In this document: in pieces, positions 33,754 to 44,834 of the stretch
How the letters are laid out: the number at the start of each line of letters is the position of its first letter
Numbering within the stretch: position 1 is the stretch's first letter
Source of the DNA: Ceratodon purpureus
Taxonomy: Eukaryota > Streptophyta > Bryopsida > Pseudoditrichales > Ditrichaceae
Assembly (NCBI GenBank): GCA_014871385.1
Contig: CM026431.1
Coordinates: 8,119,778 to 8,183,777 of the forward strand
Direction: 5' to 3'
DNA: 64,000 nucleotides
Notes under the pieces: model-generated
The model's database searches: none
Seen by the model: only the letters and a program-made list of their open reading frames with translations
Told to the model about the DNA's origin: nothing
Program-made: the position numbers and the translations under genes

Positions 33754-36330
33754 CGCCCATTTCTAAGAGGTGTAAGTATTAATGGATGATATACCCTCTG
33801 CAAAAATTTCATACCTTTTGGAGCAGCGCGGATACTTGTCCAAATCAGTCTCCTTTCCAAAATAGCCGACTCTTGATACCGTCCTGATCCCCTTCCGATG
33901 CCCACCTTGGATTGTACACAAACTCCTTCAGACGCACCCCTTCCTCATCGACGTCGCTCCCGAGTGAATTCCATCACCCCGTGTGTGATGTTCTACTCGT
34001 AGGTGCTCTACTTGACTCTGCTCTGTGAAAATCCCCGGCTCTGCTTGAAGTGGTTGCACTTCAGTCGCATCCTTTGCTTGATTCTGAACCCCATCCAGCA
34101 GCAGTAGACCCCAAACCTTGAAGAATATACGTATCCTGGAGTCCACCAAGCTTTCATGATTAGATTACGAATGCTCCCTTTGATCATAACAAGACTGCGC
34201 TGACTTTCCATTAATCACCGAATAGATGTAGGTGTTGTTCGATGAATATGACTTCGTAACATATACAATTCGGAAACTTTGAAGGCTATGAATGTAAGAA
34301 TCCAAACGCAAAAGAGTAACCAACAGTCCACCTCTACCACGGCCTGATATCCAAACATCAGTTGTACACGTTGCATGGGCAACTTCCCGACGTTTGAGCC
34401 ATCTTCTCACATACAGCTTCTTCCCTGTAGAGAACCTTCGCGTCCCGTGCCTGAACCCAAAATGGGTCGCCTGTCCGCAGACGAGCCCAGCCTTCCATAG
34501 CTAATCCGACTCCCAATGTAAACCCTAGCAAGACCCCATCCCCATACACGGTTATTTAAACGAATTTAAAAAATAAAAAACATCTAAGGACTTGTATAGT
34601 GCCTCGACCGTGCTCCTCAGATTAGTTGTGACACCATTTCATTCGACTGCGAGGGCATGGTTCGATGAAGACAGGTTTAGACACCTGGAAATAAAAAAAA
34701 CGCAACCTCTCAAGACCTTGGACATGTAGCTCTACGAGGACATCGCACTATTCGTGAAATAGAAAAAAAAAAAAAAATTTAAAAAAATTCAAGGGCAAAC
34801 GTGACCACGAAGTCGATGAATTACATGATAGAAATGGAGAAAATGGCATGAAGTTGACAACGAAATACGAAGGAGTAGAGGAGACAGAAGACATTAGATT
34901 TCAGTGCGTTCACTAAGCAGACTACTACCTTGAACTCGAGTTCAGCTGCGCAAAAAAAAATTGAGCCATGCCAACGCAAGTTCTACTGAAATGTGTCACC
35001 TTTGCTACTTCGGGTACGGAGCAGCGTTATTGATAAATCATCACTGGAGTCACGGTCGCAGACAACATCGGAACTGGAACTCAGGAACGACGAGCATGTT
35101 GTGCGTACCTGCCGTCGGGTCCTCCTCTCAACCACGGATCCTGGTGTCGTGAGAGTCCTCACACCAAGATGCGAGCAGAAGAAAACCTTGTGGCATGGCT
35201 CTCAAGGTGCATCGTCCATCCACGCGGAACCCTAAACCTTGACTAGTACAGGGACGCAAATCAGCAAATGATATGTATATCCAGTCCTGAATCGCAACAG
35301 TGGAAGGTCATGGCAAGATGATGCCATAATTCCTTTTTTCTATGGTTTGAGCGAACAATGTATCAATAGCATTTTGACGACAAAGAAAACATCAATTTAC
35401 CCTAAACCATCAAACCACGCGAATTTCTGATTGACCCAGATTCTGTTATCATACATTGCATCCAGAGTATCTGCAAAATTCATCTAATGTGTCGGACAAC
35501 AGTAACTGAATCCTCCTCCATGTAGCCCCCTCGGTCCCATCCGCCGTGAAGCACACGTTGTGTACTCTGGACAACAACGCCCTAAACCCTAAAGCTTGAG
35601 AAACTGAACCATACGAACCTGGAAATGCACGTTGCTTCTCGTCTCGCCTCATAGAGGGATGCGTAGGTCTGCGTTGTGCGCTCCCTCCCTTGAATTCCAG
35701 GGAATCGTTGCCTCAATAGCCCCTTCACCCTCGCATCAATCTCCAAGCTAAGAACCTCTCTTCCTTGAGATCGGAACCCAACTGCACGTTCTCATGTCAA
35801 CGAAGTGGTACAATATCCAGATCAGCCTACACGGAATCTTGCTCTCTTCGCAGTCGTTGCAAGTCTCATGAGCGGTGCATACTTGGCAATTCCCTCGCTA
35901 GAAAACCCTAATCGACCACAAGGCAAAAGCAAATCTGTTTCACCCCGCACACCCTTCCGCGCAGTCGCACAGTCCAGGCATCTGAACAGAATTATTCCGT
36001 TTCTCCATCACGGTTACCCCCCCGGCATGACGAAATTGCCTATCCTCTCAATAGCAGACCCTATCATGACTACTCAAATGGTCGCCTAATCAATACAATC
36101 CCATCGTTCATTGTGATGAAATGGCGACTGTACCTGAACCTGACAGTGGCTTCAGACCTTCCCCGCACGGACAACGTCATTCCCATGCAATGGAAACCAA
36201 TGACGTTCCCCAAACCGCTCAACCACCTGACACGACGTGGCACTCTCCCAAGGCCCTTGCAATCCACTGCCACTTACTAAACCCTGAATTCCAAGTGAAA
36301 TCCCATTTTTAAAATTAATTATTTTTCACT
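33754..36330. other. Intergenic; no gene recognised
   Basis: Short ORFs on both strands have no recognisable motif or splice support. A- and T-runs occur at 34758-34785 and 36320-36345. A double CCCTAAA motif (35579-35592) and single copies elsewhere are telomere-like words but too short to call an interstitial array. The other end of the transposase element probably lies here. Confidence 0.4.
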
Positions 36331-36334
36331 TTTT

Positions 36335-36818
36335 TTTTTTTCTGCACCTCAATATCATGAAAATGTTGCTGAAAATATATTGATATGCCTCACTATTTTC
36401 AAAAAAGATCCCAAAAGGTTTCGCCAAAAACAGGGTCACGGAAGCGTCCCGGAAATACTTCTCGTCCATTCACACTTCCGAACGAAGTTCTCATGCTCAT
36501 TTCTACAGAAGCAATTCAAAAACGGAGGCCTGAGTGGTTTCAAAAGTGAATTCTGACAAAGATAGCTCTCTTTCTAGCCACTTTTCGAAATACCTGCATT
36601 CACTTTGTCGCACTTTGAGCTCCTCATAGGGCATCGCAAAAGCCGCACTTTCGCTCTAAATTTTCAGAGACTCGCGATAAACAAGTCTATTTTCTCTCCC
36701 CAAAATTGTTTTCAAGATATCACAAACTTAGATGACACTTTTCGTAGTGTTTACAACAATGGCTGAAATTGACAATGGGACGTCCACTTTTGTGGTCCAC
36801 TTTATTGTGCTTCCCCCC
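36335..36818. mobile_element. Second copy of the GBP-intron inverted-repeat element, left end lost or diverged
   Basis: The right end (read on the - strand GGGGGGAAGCACAATAAAGT, continuing GGACCAC) matches the left end of the 4054-4792 element. Internal landmarks also match in order: ATCATGAAAATG, CACGGAAG, TGCATTCACTTTG and GGCTGAAA(C/T)TGACAA. No matching left terminal repeat is visible near 36300, so this copy is 5'-truncated or too diverged. Its right end sits directly against the broken end of the copia remnant. Confidence 0.65.
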
Positions 36819-36825
36819 TGCAACC

Positions 36826-38455
36826 ATCCTTCATGTGGAGAGTATAGATATCTCTCTGTGCCGCTCTATAGCAAGAAAACAGACTGCGCCCAAGGTTTGG
36901 CACAAACAACACCTGAGATAGTACACTGATTTCGAAGCCTGGCGGTGTCTTCACCCTGACCAAGATGTCGCCTACACCTTCGGCACGTATCTCGATTCCA
37001 CCGATGCCTTCCACGGACCACACCGCTGATGGGGTAGTTGGCTGAAATGTGTGAAACCAAGACCTCTGGTCCGTCATGTGTTGGGTGCATCCGCTGTCGG
37101 CATACCAACCATCGCTCAAGAGTTGTGACGTGCTTGCCACGAACGCCTTGTAAGAGCTGGTGTTCTTCACGCTACCTGACTCTTCCGTCTCTGCTACGTC
37201 TTCTTTGCTAGAATGTGGGCATTCTCGGACCCAGTGCCCCTTTTGGCCGCAGTTATGACACTCTGTGTTCTTCTTTTTCTCTTCTATCTCCTTACGCCTA
37301 GCTTGGCGCTGCTCGTACGCGAGGTTCGGCTTCTGATCGCCGGTGCCCTCTGACTTCTTTCCGCCTACTTCTTTGGTAGATGCAACGTAAGCAGTTACCT
37401 TCTCCGCATCTGCTCGATTCTTGAGCCTAGTCTCTTGTTGATACAACCTAAGCGTAAGGTTCTCCAACGTCTTATCTGCTTCGGGTGTGCATTCCCAAGC
37501 AGACAAACACTGTCGTATGCAGCCGACAGGTTACTCATGATCTTGGCTACTATCGCCTTGTTCGTGAAAGTTTTATCGCCTCTGCTGGCTAACTGACTCA
37601 CGACCATATCAATCTTTCCCAAGAAAGCTGCTATGCTATCTCCCTCTTCTAGCGAACACTTGAAAAATTTCTGCTGCAGGGCATGGACACTCTCTCCTGA
37701 GTCCTGCTCTTGAATAACTCTGATCTTGTCCCAAATCTCATGAGACGATTCGCAAGCTACGACATATCCTAGATGCTTCTTGTCTAGTGCCTGGCATAAA
37801 AGGCTTATGGCCTGGCTGTCACCTTTAATCCAAGCTGTCTGCTCAGCTCCGGTATCGGCCGGTTTGGGTTCGGTACCATCTACTACGGCTAGCAGATCTT
37901 TACCCATAAATATTGCACGCATCTGGAACTTCCATAGGTGGAAGTTCTCTCCATCAAATCGATCGATATTCCCTAGGTCTTTGTTACCCGAATCTGCCAT
38001 GACTGAAACTGAGAAACAGTCTCTTGGCACGGTACAGCAAATAGTACTCACGCAGCTATCCTAGAAGCTGGTGAGTGGGCCCATAACCTATAGGAAGCAA
38101 TAGTTTAAATGCTTACAAACGACTTACAACACGACTGACTGAGTGGCTCATACAATTCGGAATAAATGCAAATGATCTTTAGCATAAACAACGATGTGTA
38201 CAGAGAGTGTCATGTAACGAGTACAAGTCTGAGCACGGCCTTCTTGCCTGCTTGAACTAGTCTAGCTCCAAACTGACTGAAGGAAAAAAGAGTGCCAAAG
38301 CTAGCAAGAGCCAGAATAATGCTACAGTGCAGGGACCTAGGTGTCGAAGTAATCATGTGCATTCTTGAGACAGGTGTCGTCCAGGCTTGCGGTAGGAGAG
38401 GTTGATGTAGTATGTTCCCGCCAGCGTTCCGCCTAATGATGTCGATGTTCATGTG
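36826..38455 (-). mobile_element. Ty1/copia retrotransposon remnant (LTR?-gag-protease start), truncated
   Basis: On the - strand, the gag polyprotein starts at about 38000 (MADSGNKDLGNIDRFDGENF, then LWKFQMRAIF, a copia-type gag). It continues through LQQKFFKCSLEEGDSIAAFL to about 37510, where a single-base frameshift moves the frame; the second frame resumes SAWECTPEADKTLENLTLRL. A CCHC zinc knuckle follows (CHNCGQKGHWVRECPH), then the start of the aspartic protease with its DSG catalytic motif (WYADSGCTQHMTD). The sequence stops at 36826 against the inverted-repeat element; integrase, reverse transcriptase and RNase H are absent. A primer-binding site lies at 38075-38088, and a likely 5' LTR occupies about 38089-38455, starting TGTACACATG on the - strand. 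No second LTR is in the window. Non-functional. Confidence 0.85.
38075..38088 (-). promoter_or_regulatory. Retrotransposon primer-binding site (initiator-tRNA anticodon arm)
   Basis: The sense strand reads GGTTATGGGCCCAC, complementary to the anticodon stem-loop of initiator tRNA-Met and not to its 3' end. Drosophila copia is known to prime from such a half tRNA. It lies about 75 bp upstream of the gag ATG, where the site is expected. Confidence 0.7.
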
Positions 38456-39019
38456 TACAACTTACTCCAGGTGAAAGGAGGTAAGTTCTCCAAAACTGAT
38501 AAGTTGCAGAATGAAATCGAGCATGAGTGTTTTTGCAATTTGGCTTCTTTCACTACATTTGTTTTCTTATAGTCTTCACCTTACCCACCTGTATTTGGAA
38601 AGATACTGTGTCGAAGGTTGTAGAGGGAAGTCCAGTCAGATCGTCGAGATGCAGCATTCAAGAAATCTGCTTTAGTAGTCCATAAAAGGAAAAAAAGGAG
38701 CATCAATCAACTCCCGACTAGATCAGTCCTTTGATGCTAAGTGTATGTAGGTGCTATATTGTTTCTGACTTGGTGAATTTGGCTGCATTTAGAACAACTC
38801 AAACCACTCGACTCACTTATGAAACAATTTCATTATACTATTTACTGCATTCGCTGCACCTCTGTACTTGTTCTTATAAAGTAGTGCATACTTTTGCCAA
38901 TTCAGCATTTATATTAGGATTATCTTGAAATGTTACTGTTAAAGATGGGAATTGTGGATCTCACCTTAACTACTCTCAAACTCTTTCAAATTTAAAATGA
39001 GACTGAAATTAAAGATAGA
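38456..39019. other. Intergenic, AT-rich; no gene recognised
   Basis: Between the copia remnant and the inverted repeat. Nothing recognisable on either strand. Confidence 0.5.
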
Positions 39020-42000
39020 TCAGAAAATTTCTGAGGTTTTACTCTGTTTATTTTTTTGGAAACAAATGAAATCACTTTCAGAGGAGCCTGTGTGGCTCCA
39101 CTTTCTATGGTAAATACCCACAACGGCCTATCAACGATGATGAGTTTTTTTCTCTCCATGACCGAATATATCAATCAAATATAGGCTGTCGTCTACTCGA
39201 ACGAATGGGCCAAGCAAGGGGCATTTTCTCCACTGTTTTCTACTGTGTATAAACCGAATGCTGAGTCATGGCCTTAGTATTATTGCACGAACTATTCCAG
39301 TCGGGTTTATCGTGCCGACGCAGCTGCCGACTGATCACTGTAGACTTCTCTGCAGACAACTTTTGCTGGAGTGGTAGAGATTACTTGAGTTGCAGAGCTC
39401 CAGAGCCCACTATGGAGGCGTGGTTTGATGATACAGCGCATGCAGTTAGATTCCTGAAGCCTGACCGAGTTGAGAGAAGCACGCGATGTACTTTGTTTGC
39501 TCAAATTCATGCCTTGGTGAGTTACGTCAGTTGGCCTTTTGTCAGTGCGCGCTTGAGTTTTGCCCGTGGAGACTTGTGTTTTGCCAGGTAGACTTGCAAT
39601 ATTATTGGGAGCAACTAAGATCGCCGTGATGTCTCCACAGGCCCAGACGATTTACGGCTCTGTCTTTAGTGCAAATGTTTTATTGCTCGAAAGAAATTTT
39701 TAATGCGAAATTTGTTTTGTAGTTTGAAATTTGATTCAGGTGACACCCACGATGAAAGTTGCTGGTAGTTGAATTCGATTGAGTTCCTGTTATGACACGA
39801 TCTCACAGACTTTGAGCAGTATCCATCCTACAAGCTTCGATTGATTCAATTTTTTGATCATTGTTACAAATTGGTCTCGTGTGAGGTATGTCGTATAAGC
39901 AAGCATACTGCCTCGAATGATAAAAACATGATTTATTATGCATCTTCAATCTTACCTCTCCTAGTACTCTTATTCTGCTTCCCATGACGCTTCTGGTTTA
40001 AGATGTGTACACCACTGATGAGGGATCTGGTGTTTCCAATGCGATACTAAGCTTCAAGAAATGGGCTGTCGGTATATTGCTACGGCCATGGTCATTACCC
40101 TCTCGCTGACTAATATGTATCTTCCTCTTGTCGTGTGTTCTTGTGTGTTCAGATGAAGCCACGACATTGACTGCCCGGCACAGAGGTAAGCTTCTCAATC
40201 GTTCTTGCCACAATTGCTTCGGAGGCACTCGAGTTCGTTGACCTCTAAGTAACTCTCCATTCAAGTGCGGCAACTCGTATTTCCTAACTTGGTATCCTTC
40301 TTCTTCTTCTTGGTTGTTATCCACCTGACAGATCATGGAAGGCCACAGTAGCAAGCCTTTTGCTGCAAAACCTAGGGTGATAGTGGGGCTTGACTTCGGG
40401 ACAACATTCTCTGGGTTTGCGTTTGCACATGTTTCCGACCCAGACAAGATCTACACCTACTACGACTATCCCAAGGCAGGTGGAGAGAAGCCATACTGCA
40501 AAACTCTGACGGCGAGCTACTACAAGGCTACAGCGAAGGGCGGGTGGCAGCTGCACTCTTGGGGTTATCCTGCTCGTACAGAGTACGAACGTGACATCCA
40601 AGCACTGCATAAGTACCTCAAGTCTCAGAGCCCTACAAGCAGCGCTCCTTCTGAAAACATCCCTACCAGTCCTAGCAGCGGCCGTGGCGTTGAGAATTTC
40701 TTCTCCAAGGTATTCAACTCTTGGAACAATTCGGCCAGCAAAGAGGCTTGCACTCAACCTGGAACTTGTAATCCTCCAAGTTCCAGCAATCAACCTGGCA
40801 AGAGTGATGCTCCTCCAACACAATCACCCAGTCTCGGAGTATTCCTCTCAAGGTTCAAGCTACATCTGGCAAGTAGAAACACCGAAGAACTGTCTGCGTC
40901 GCCACTTCCACCAGGCCTGACAATAGAGCAAGTCATCACAGATTACCTCCGGGAGCTTGGAGACTTGATCCTCAAGCATCTGCAGCACAAGTATGGTGCT
41001 CATTTCAGCAACCAACTGATCCAGTGGTGCATCACGGTTCCGTCCATATGGGATAATTCCGCCAAGGCCACCATGAGGGCTTGCATGGTATCCGCGGGCT
41101 TGGTGAGCCCCCACCCGGTAGTCATTGTCCTGGAGCCAGAAGCGGCGTCCTTCCATTGCCAGAGAGTCATGGGTGAGCTCACCCTGCAAGCTGGGGACAA
41201 GCTTGTGGTCGCCGACATCGGCGGTGGAACTTCGGACATCGTTGCGCAGGAGGTTGTGAGTGTGGGCGAGGGTGGATACCGAGTGAAGGAGGTGACGATG
41301 AGCTCCGGAGGGTTATGCGGAGGCACTTACGTTGATTCTCGGTTCATAGAGTTTCTGGAGGGCAGAGTTGGCCGCTGTTTCCACGAGTGCATTCTGAAGC
41401 ACCGCAGCGTGTATGGGCAATTGATCAAGGAATGGGAGTGTACCAAATCCTACTTCGATTGCGGTCAAAGCACCACCACCATCAACGTACCGAGCAAGCT
41501 GGCGATGGAGTGGGAGAAGTCTGACCAAGAGACGGGGATCACGAATCCTGGAGGCGAGGACTATGGCGAGTTCGAGATGAGCTACAAAGAAATGCAGTCC
41601 ATCTTCGACCCTGTTGTGCAAGAGAATCTGGACCTGATCCATCGTCAGCTGGTTGAAGCTGGAGGCAAAGTTAAGGTTCTGGTGTTGGTGGGAGGATTTA
41701 CAGAGTCGCCTTATCTGCTGCGCAAGATCAAACAATCATGTGGGGCAATGGCTCAGAACATAATATGTCCCCCGAACCCGGGAAGTGCCATCTGCCAGGG
41801 TGCTGTTGCATTGGCACTGAATCCGAATGCTGTTGTATCAAGGATTTGTAAGCGAACCTATGGTTTTGCGGCTCAAAGACCGTTTGAGAAAGGGCTTGAT
41901 CCAGATTGGAAAATGAAGTTAATCGATGGTGCAATGCTCTGCCCGCACCGATTTGAGGTCTTGGTGAAGAAGGGTGATGAGGTTTTGATCGATAAACCCA

Positions 42001-42735
42001 TGAGCGTGAACTGTATACCAGGCGAGAAGGGAGCGACCCAAGTGCCGGTCCGTCTTTTCAGCTGTGACGAGAGAATTCCACCTCGTTATAGCACAGACAA
42101 GTCATTGAAGACGGAGGGGACCTTTGTAATGGATGTGTCCGGGGACATGAAATTGGACAGGGGTCGATCGATCGAAGTATCTTTGTTTTTTGGAGGATCT
42201 TTCCTGGAAGTGAAAGCTAAGGCTTTGAACTTCAATGCTGAACAGGTCAAGCTTCCGGTTGAAGTGGACTATCTTTTGAACTGATATGGTTCAAAGGATT
42301 TGTGTTCATGTGATGTTTGTTTAGACGTTCGTGCTGAAGTATGAAACTTTGAGAACTGATTATATCAAATGAGATTAGAGATTACAAAAAGTTGAATCTG
42401 AGCATACGGATGGCCGCTTGTACAAAACTTGTTTAAGAACAAATTAGGTTTTGTGACCTAGTTTGAGATTGTTTTTTCTTCTTTTTGGTATCTTGGGTCA
42501 TGGTTCATATTGAAATTTTCATGATATACATCGTGCAAATTTCATGTTGATGAGGTGTAACAAATGAGCCAAGTTGAGGCTGGGGATCTTAGTAGTTCAA
42601 GTGGTCACATATATGCATGAAGATGAAGACCTGAGGACGGAGTATATTGTTCTAGCAGAGCTGAATCGAATCTGAATGATCTTAGGAATCATCTCACTAC
42701 TTGTGAAGCTGCATTAGGCTCCTTTTTCTAGGGTC
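39020..42735 (+). repeat. Large inverted repeat, left arm (3.7 kb)
   Basis: Matches 48450-52141 in reverse complement from about 39020 (CAGAAAATTTCTGAGGTTTT versus the right arm's outer end) to about 42735 (AGAGCTGAATCGA and flanks versus the right arm near 48530). It contains the promoter, 5' UTR intron, HSPA12-like gene and 3' flank. Flanks have clear small differences and indels, while most of the coding region is near identical. Confidence 0.9.
40335..42284 (+). CDS. HSPA12-like Hsp70-family protein, copy A
   Basis: Single coding exon of 649 residues with the divided actin-like ATPase fold of Hsp70. Phosphate-1 motif VIVGLDFGTTFSGFAFAH is at residues about 15-32, phosphate-2 VADIGGGTSDIV near 295, and the adenosine motif VLVLVGGFTESPYL near 450. 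A low-complexity Ser/Pro-rich insert follows the first strands. Length, motif spelling and the non-canonical C-terminal part fit HSPA12-type proteins better than standard cytosolic, ER or organellar Hsp70; no EEVD or HDEL tail exists (ends EVDYLLN). A 5' UTR intron is likely (donor at 40186, acceptor ending 40331), with the same arrangement in copy B. Substrates are unknown; ATP binding is the safe inference. Residues 512-612 differ strongly from copy B. Confidence 0.85.
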   Translation: MEGHSSKPFAAKPRVIVGLDFGTTFSGFAFAHVSDPDKIYTYYDYPKAGGEKPYCKTLTASYYKATAKGGWQLHSWGYPARTEYERDIQALHKYLKSQSPTSSAPSENIPTSPSSGRGVENFFSKVFNSWNNSASKEACTQPGTCNPPSSSNQPGKSDAPPTQSPSLGVFLSRFKLHLASRNTEELSASPLPPGLTIEQVITDYLRELGDLILKHLQHKYGAHFSNQLIQWCITVPSIWDNSAKATMRACMVSAGLVSPHPVVIVLEPEAASFHCQRVMGELTLQAGDKLVVADIGGGTSDIVAQEVVSVGEGGYRVKEVTMSSGGLCGGTYVDSRFIEFLEGRVGRCFHECILKHRSVYGQLIKEWECTKSYFDCGQSTTTINVPSKLAMEWEKSDQETGITNPGGEDYGEFEMSYKEMQSIFDPVVQENLDLIHRQLVEAGGKVKVLVLVGGFTESPYLLRKIKQSCGAMAQNIICPPNPGSAICQGAVALALNPNAVVSRICKRTYGFAAQRPFEKGLDPDWKMKLIDGAMLCPHRFEVLVKKGDEVLIDKPMSVNCIPGEKGATQVPVRLFSCDERIPPRYSTDKSLKTEGTFVMDVSGDMKLDRGRSIEVSLFFGGSFLEVKAKALNFNAEQVKLPVEVDYLLN

Positions 42736-43975
42736 CATCAAAGAACCTCTAGAATATTTTGCATGGAATTAAGCTATAGTTTGCTTTGCACCATATGAGG
42801 TTCATGAATCATATTACAGATAATTTCTAAAATCAGTTTTCCAAAAAAATTAGTAGACAATAATTTTTTGAAACAGTTAAAAGAGGATTTGAGCCTTTTT
42901 CTGAGTTCCTTGAGGGTAGTTTCAGTGAGTTCTAAAATTTTCATCATACAATTCATATCATAAACTTTTAAGATAACTCTAAATGTGTGTATCAAAGTGC
43001 AAGAGCTTCATTTAGTGCAAAGTAAATTACAAAGGCACTACAATGTACCTTCGGATAAAGAAAGCAACATGAGACACACTCCTGACACCTTGGAAAAACT
43101 TCACTCATATTTATTTGATTAGATTTTTTCGTTTCTGGTATCACTCAAACTCAAGCCATTAGAAATTTAATCTCAAAGAAACTCCTCGGCAAACCCACAG
43201 CCACTTCCGAATAACTCTATCAACCATGTAATCTCGAGTCCTCTCTACCACAACAAAATTATGCCTCTAATTTTACTCAAAAAAATCTGCCATTTCAAGT
43301 TTTTCACGCTATGATCCAGTTTCCATGTACACGATACCAAACATCTCTTCAAGCAACTTCAAGCAACTGCGCCAGCAAACGGAGATAATTCAACTTGGGC
43401 AATTAGAAAAAATCCAGATCCAAACATGACAGTAGCTATCTCCACAAACACACACGAATGACCAACATCTCCACACCACTTCAAACAAGTTACCACAAGT
43501 CAAGAAATCAGCAACAAATCGCCGATCATGAATCAAAATTCATGAAAACCCATTTTTTCCACAAGTAGTTTCCCAGATTAATTTACATTCAAGCTGCTGC
43601 TTGCAGACCAAATTCCATGAGAAAAGAATCAAACTAGCTCATGGATCCCAAACTCCTGCACAGATGCACCCTAACAAATAATATACACAGCAAGAACTAC
43701 TTGCAAAACTGAGAGACAATCAATTCATGCCAACACCTGATGAAAAATTGCCTCAGTTTCCTGGATCTGAACACTAGCTGCTGAAGGCTAATCAAATATT
43801 ACGAGAAAATCATGTGGTTCATGGCTCCCAAAGGTAAGAAGGCGGCGGCAACCTCGACACAATCTAGCATACCAAGTTGATATACACATGAGCAGATGCA
43901 CCATGAAATTGCAGACGTCTGAGATCGAGAACTTGTGTCGACGACAAGACGGAGAAGGAGTTTGATGATCGATCG
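42736..43975. other. Spacer sequence, AT-rich; no gene recognised
   Basis: First part of the unique spacer between the inverted-repeat arms; holds the likely 3' region of the small gene that follows on the - strand. No ORF with motif or splice support. Confidence 0.5.
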
Positions 43976-44323
43976 TTACAATCCGCAGCAGCAAGGGCCG
44001 TGGCAGGGCCAGGTGCAGCACCAGCAGACGATGAAGGCGGCAGCGAGGGCGTTGGCGACGCGGTTCCTGCGTCGACGCTCAGGGCTCACGGCCACGCCGT
44101 AGCCATATCGGCAATTGGGGTCGTGGGTGACTTTGTCCGGGTAGACGTAGACGTTGCCGTAACCATCGCGCAGCGGCGGAGGAGCTGTGTTCACGCCTTC
44201 GACTCGGTGGTGGATCACGTACTGTGCCGGCGGGGCGTAGTACCCTCCCGGCGGCGCTGTTGCTGGTTGTTGCTGTTGCGCGTACACCGGTGGATACATG
44301 GCGGCTCTCCCTGGCACTTCCAT
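43976..44323 (-). CDS. Small Pro/Tyr-rich protein with Cys-rich hydrophobic tail (CYSTM-like)
   Basis: 115 residues from the ATG at 44323 (MEVPGRAAMYPPVYAQQQQP). An in-frame ATG further upstream would add 18 less typical residues. The N-terminal half is rich in Pro, Tyr, Gln and Ala (GGYYAPPAQYVIHH). The middle has VYVYPDKVTHDPNCRYG and a basic patch (SPERRRRNRVAN). The C-terminus is a short hydrophobic Cys-rich segment (AAAFIVCWCCTWPCHGPCCC). This layout resembles CYSTM/PCM-type tail-anchored membrane proteins linked to stress responses, but the spacing is not classical, so the family name is tentative. Single exon, divergent from the IMPACT gene, whose first exon lies about 0.5-0.8 kb away. 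Confidence 0.6.
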   Translation of the reverse strand: MEVPGRAAMYPPVYAQQQQPATAPPGGYYAPPAQYVIHHRVEGVNTAPPPLRDGYGNVYVYPDKVTHDPNCRYGYGVAVSPERRRRNRVANALAAAFIVCWCCTWPCHGPCCCGL

Positions 44324-44834
44324 GGGCGCACTGCAGGGTGCCGAACAGCGCTGCAATCGGACTCTCCGATCGCGCACTCTAGAGCTTGCCCCAACTTAAG
44401 AACCCCGCGCTTCGAAGCACCCAAACCCCAGTTGCTGATATGCTCGGACAAGTTGCGACTTGGGCCGAACCCTCGGTATCTGGGCCCACTTGAAACTTCG
44501 CGATCTCATTGCTGATCTCATTTTGGGCCCAACTTGAAAGGTTTCTTCATTTCCTTTGCCTCGAATGCGAGGTTGACGTACTTTCTACAGAAAAAAAAAC
44601 ATGTTTTTTGGTCCGAGAACTCAGTTTAGTCGACTTTTTACTTTTTCCTGTGAGAAGTTGCTTTTGTGATTTTGTGGTGCCTTGATTCAGGTTTATGATA
44701 TTCGTGGGACGATTGCTTGGGAGTTTGGGTTTGGAAGGAGGTGCTGTGTTGGGTTTTGGAGGTTGAGTTCGCGGGCATTTGGTCTGCTTCGGATTTGGAT
44801 ACTGGGTTTGGTTTGGGTTGGTTTTGTGTGCAGT

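Noticed and set aside
34165..34549. - strand frames reading LGFTLGVGLAMEGWARL and VAHATCTTDVWISGRG, first considered as a hAT transposase or a chloroplast membrane protein piece
   Set aside because: Neither frame extends into further family motifs, and the two frames overlap; not supportable.
35579..35592. Telomere-like CCCTAAA words here, at 4540 and at 11128-11152
   Set aside because: Only one to three imperfect units each; too short to call an interstitial telomere.
41000..41735. Long ORFs on the strand opposite HSPA12-like copy A, repeated opposite copy B (49445-50180, 50387-50941)
   Set aside because: They are antisense shadows of a GC-rich conserved coding exon; they exist in both arms only because the gene is duplicated, and they carry no motif.
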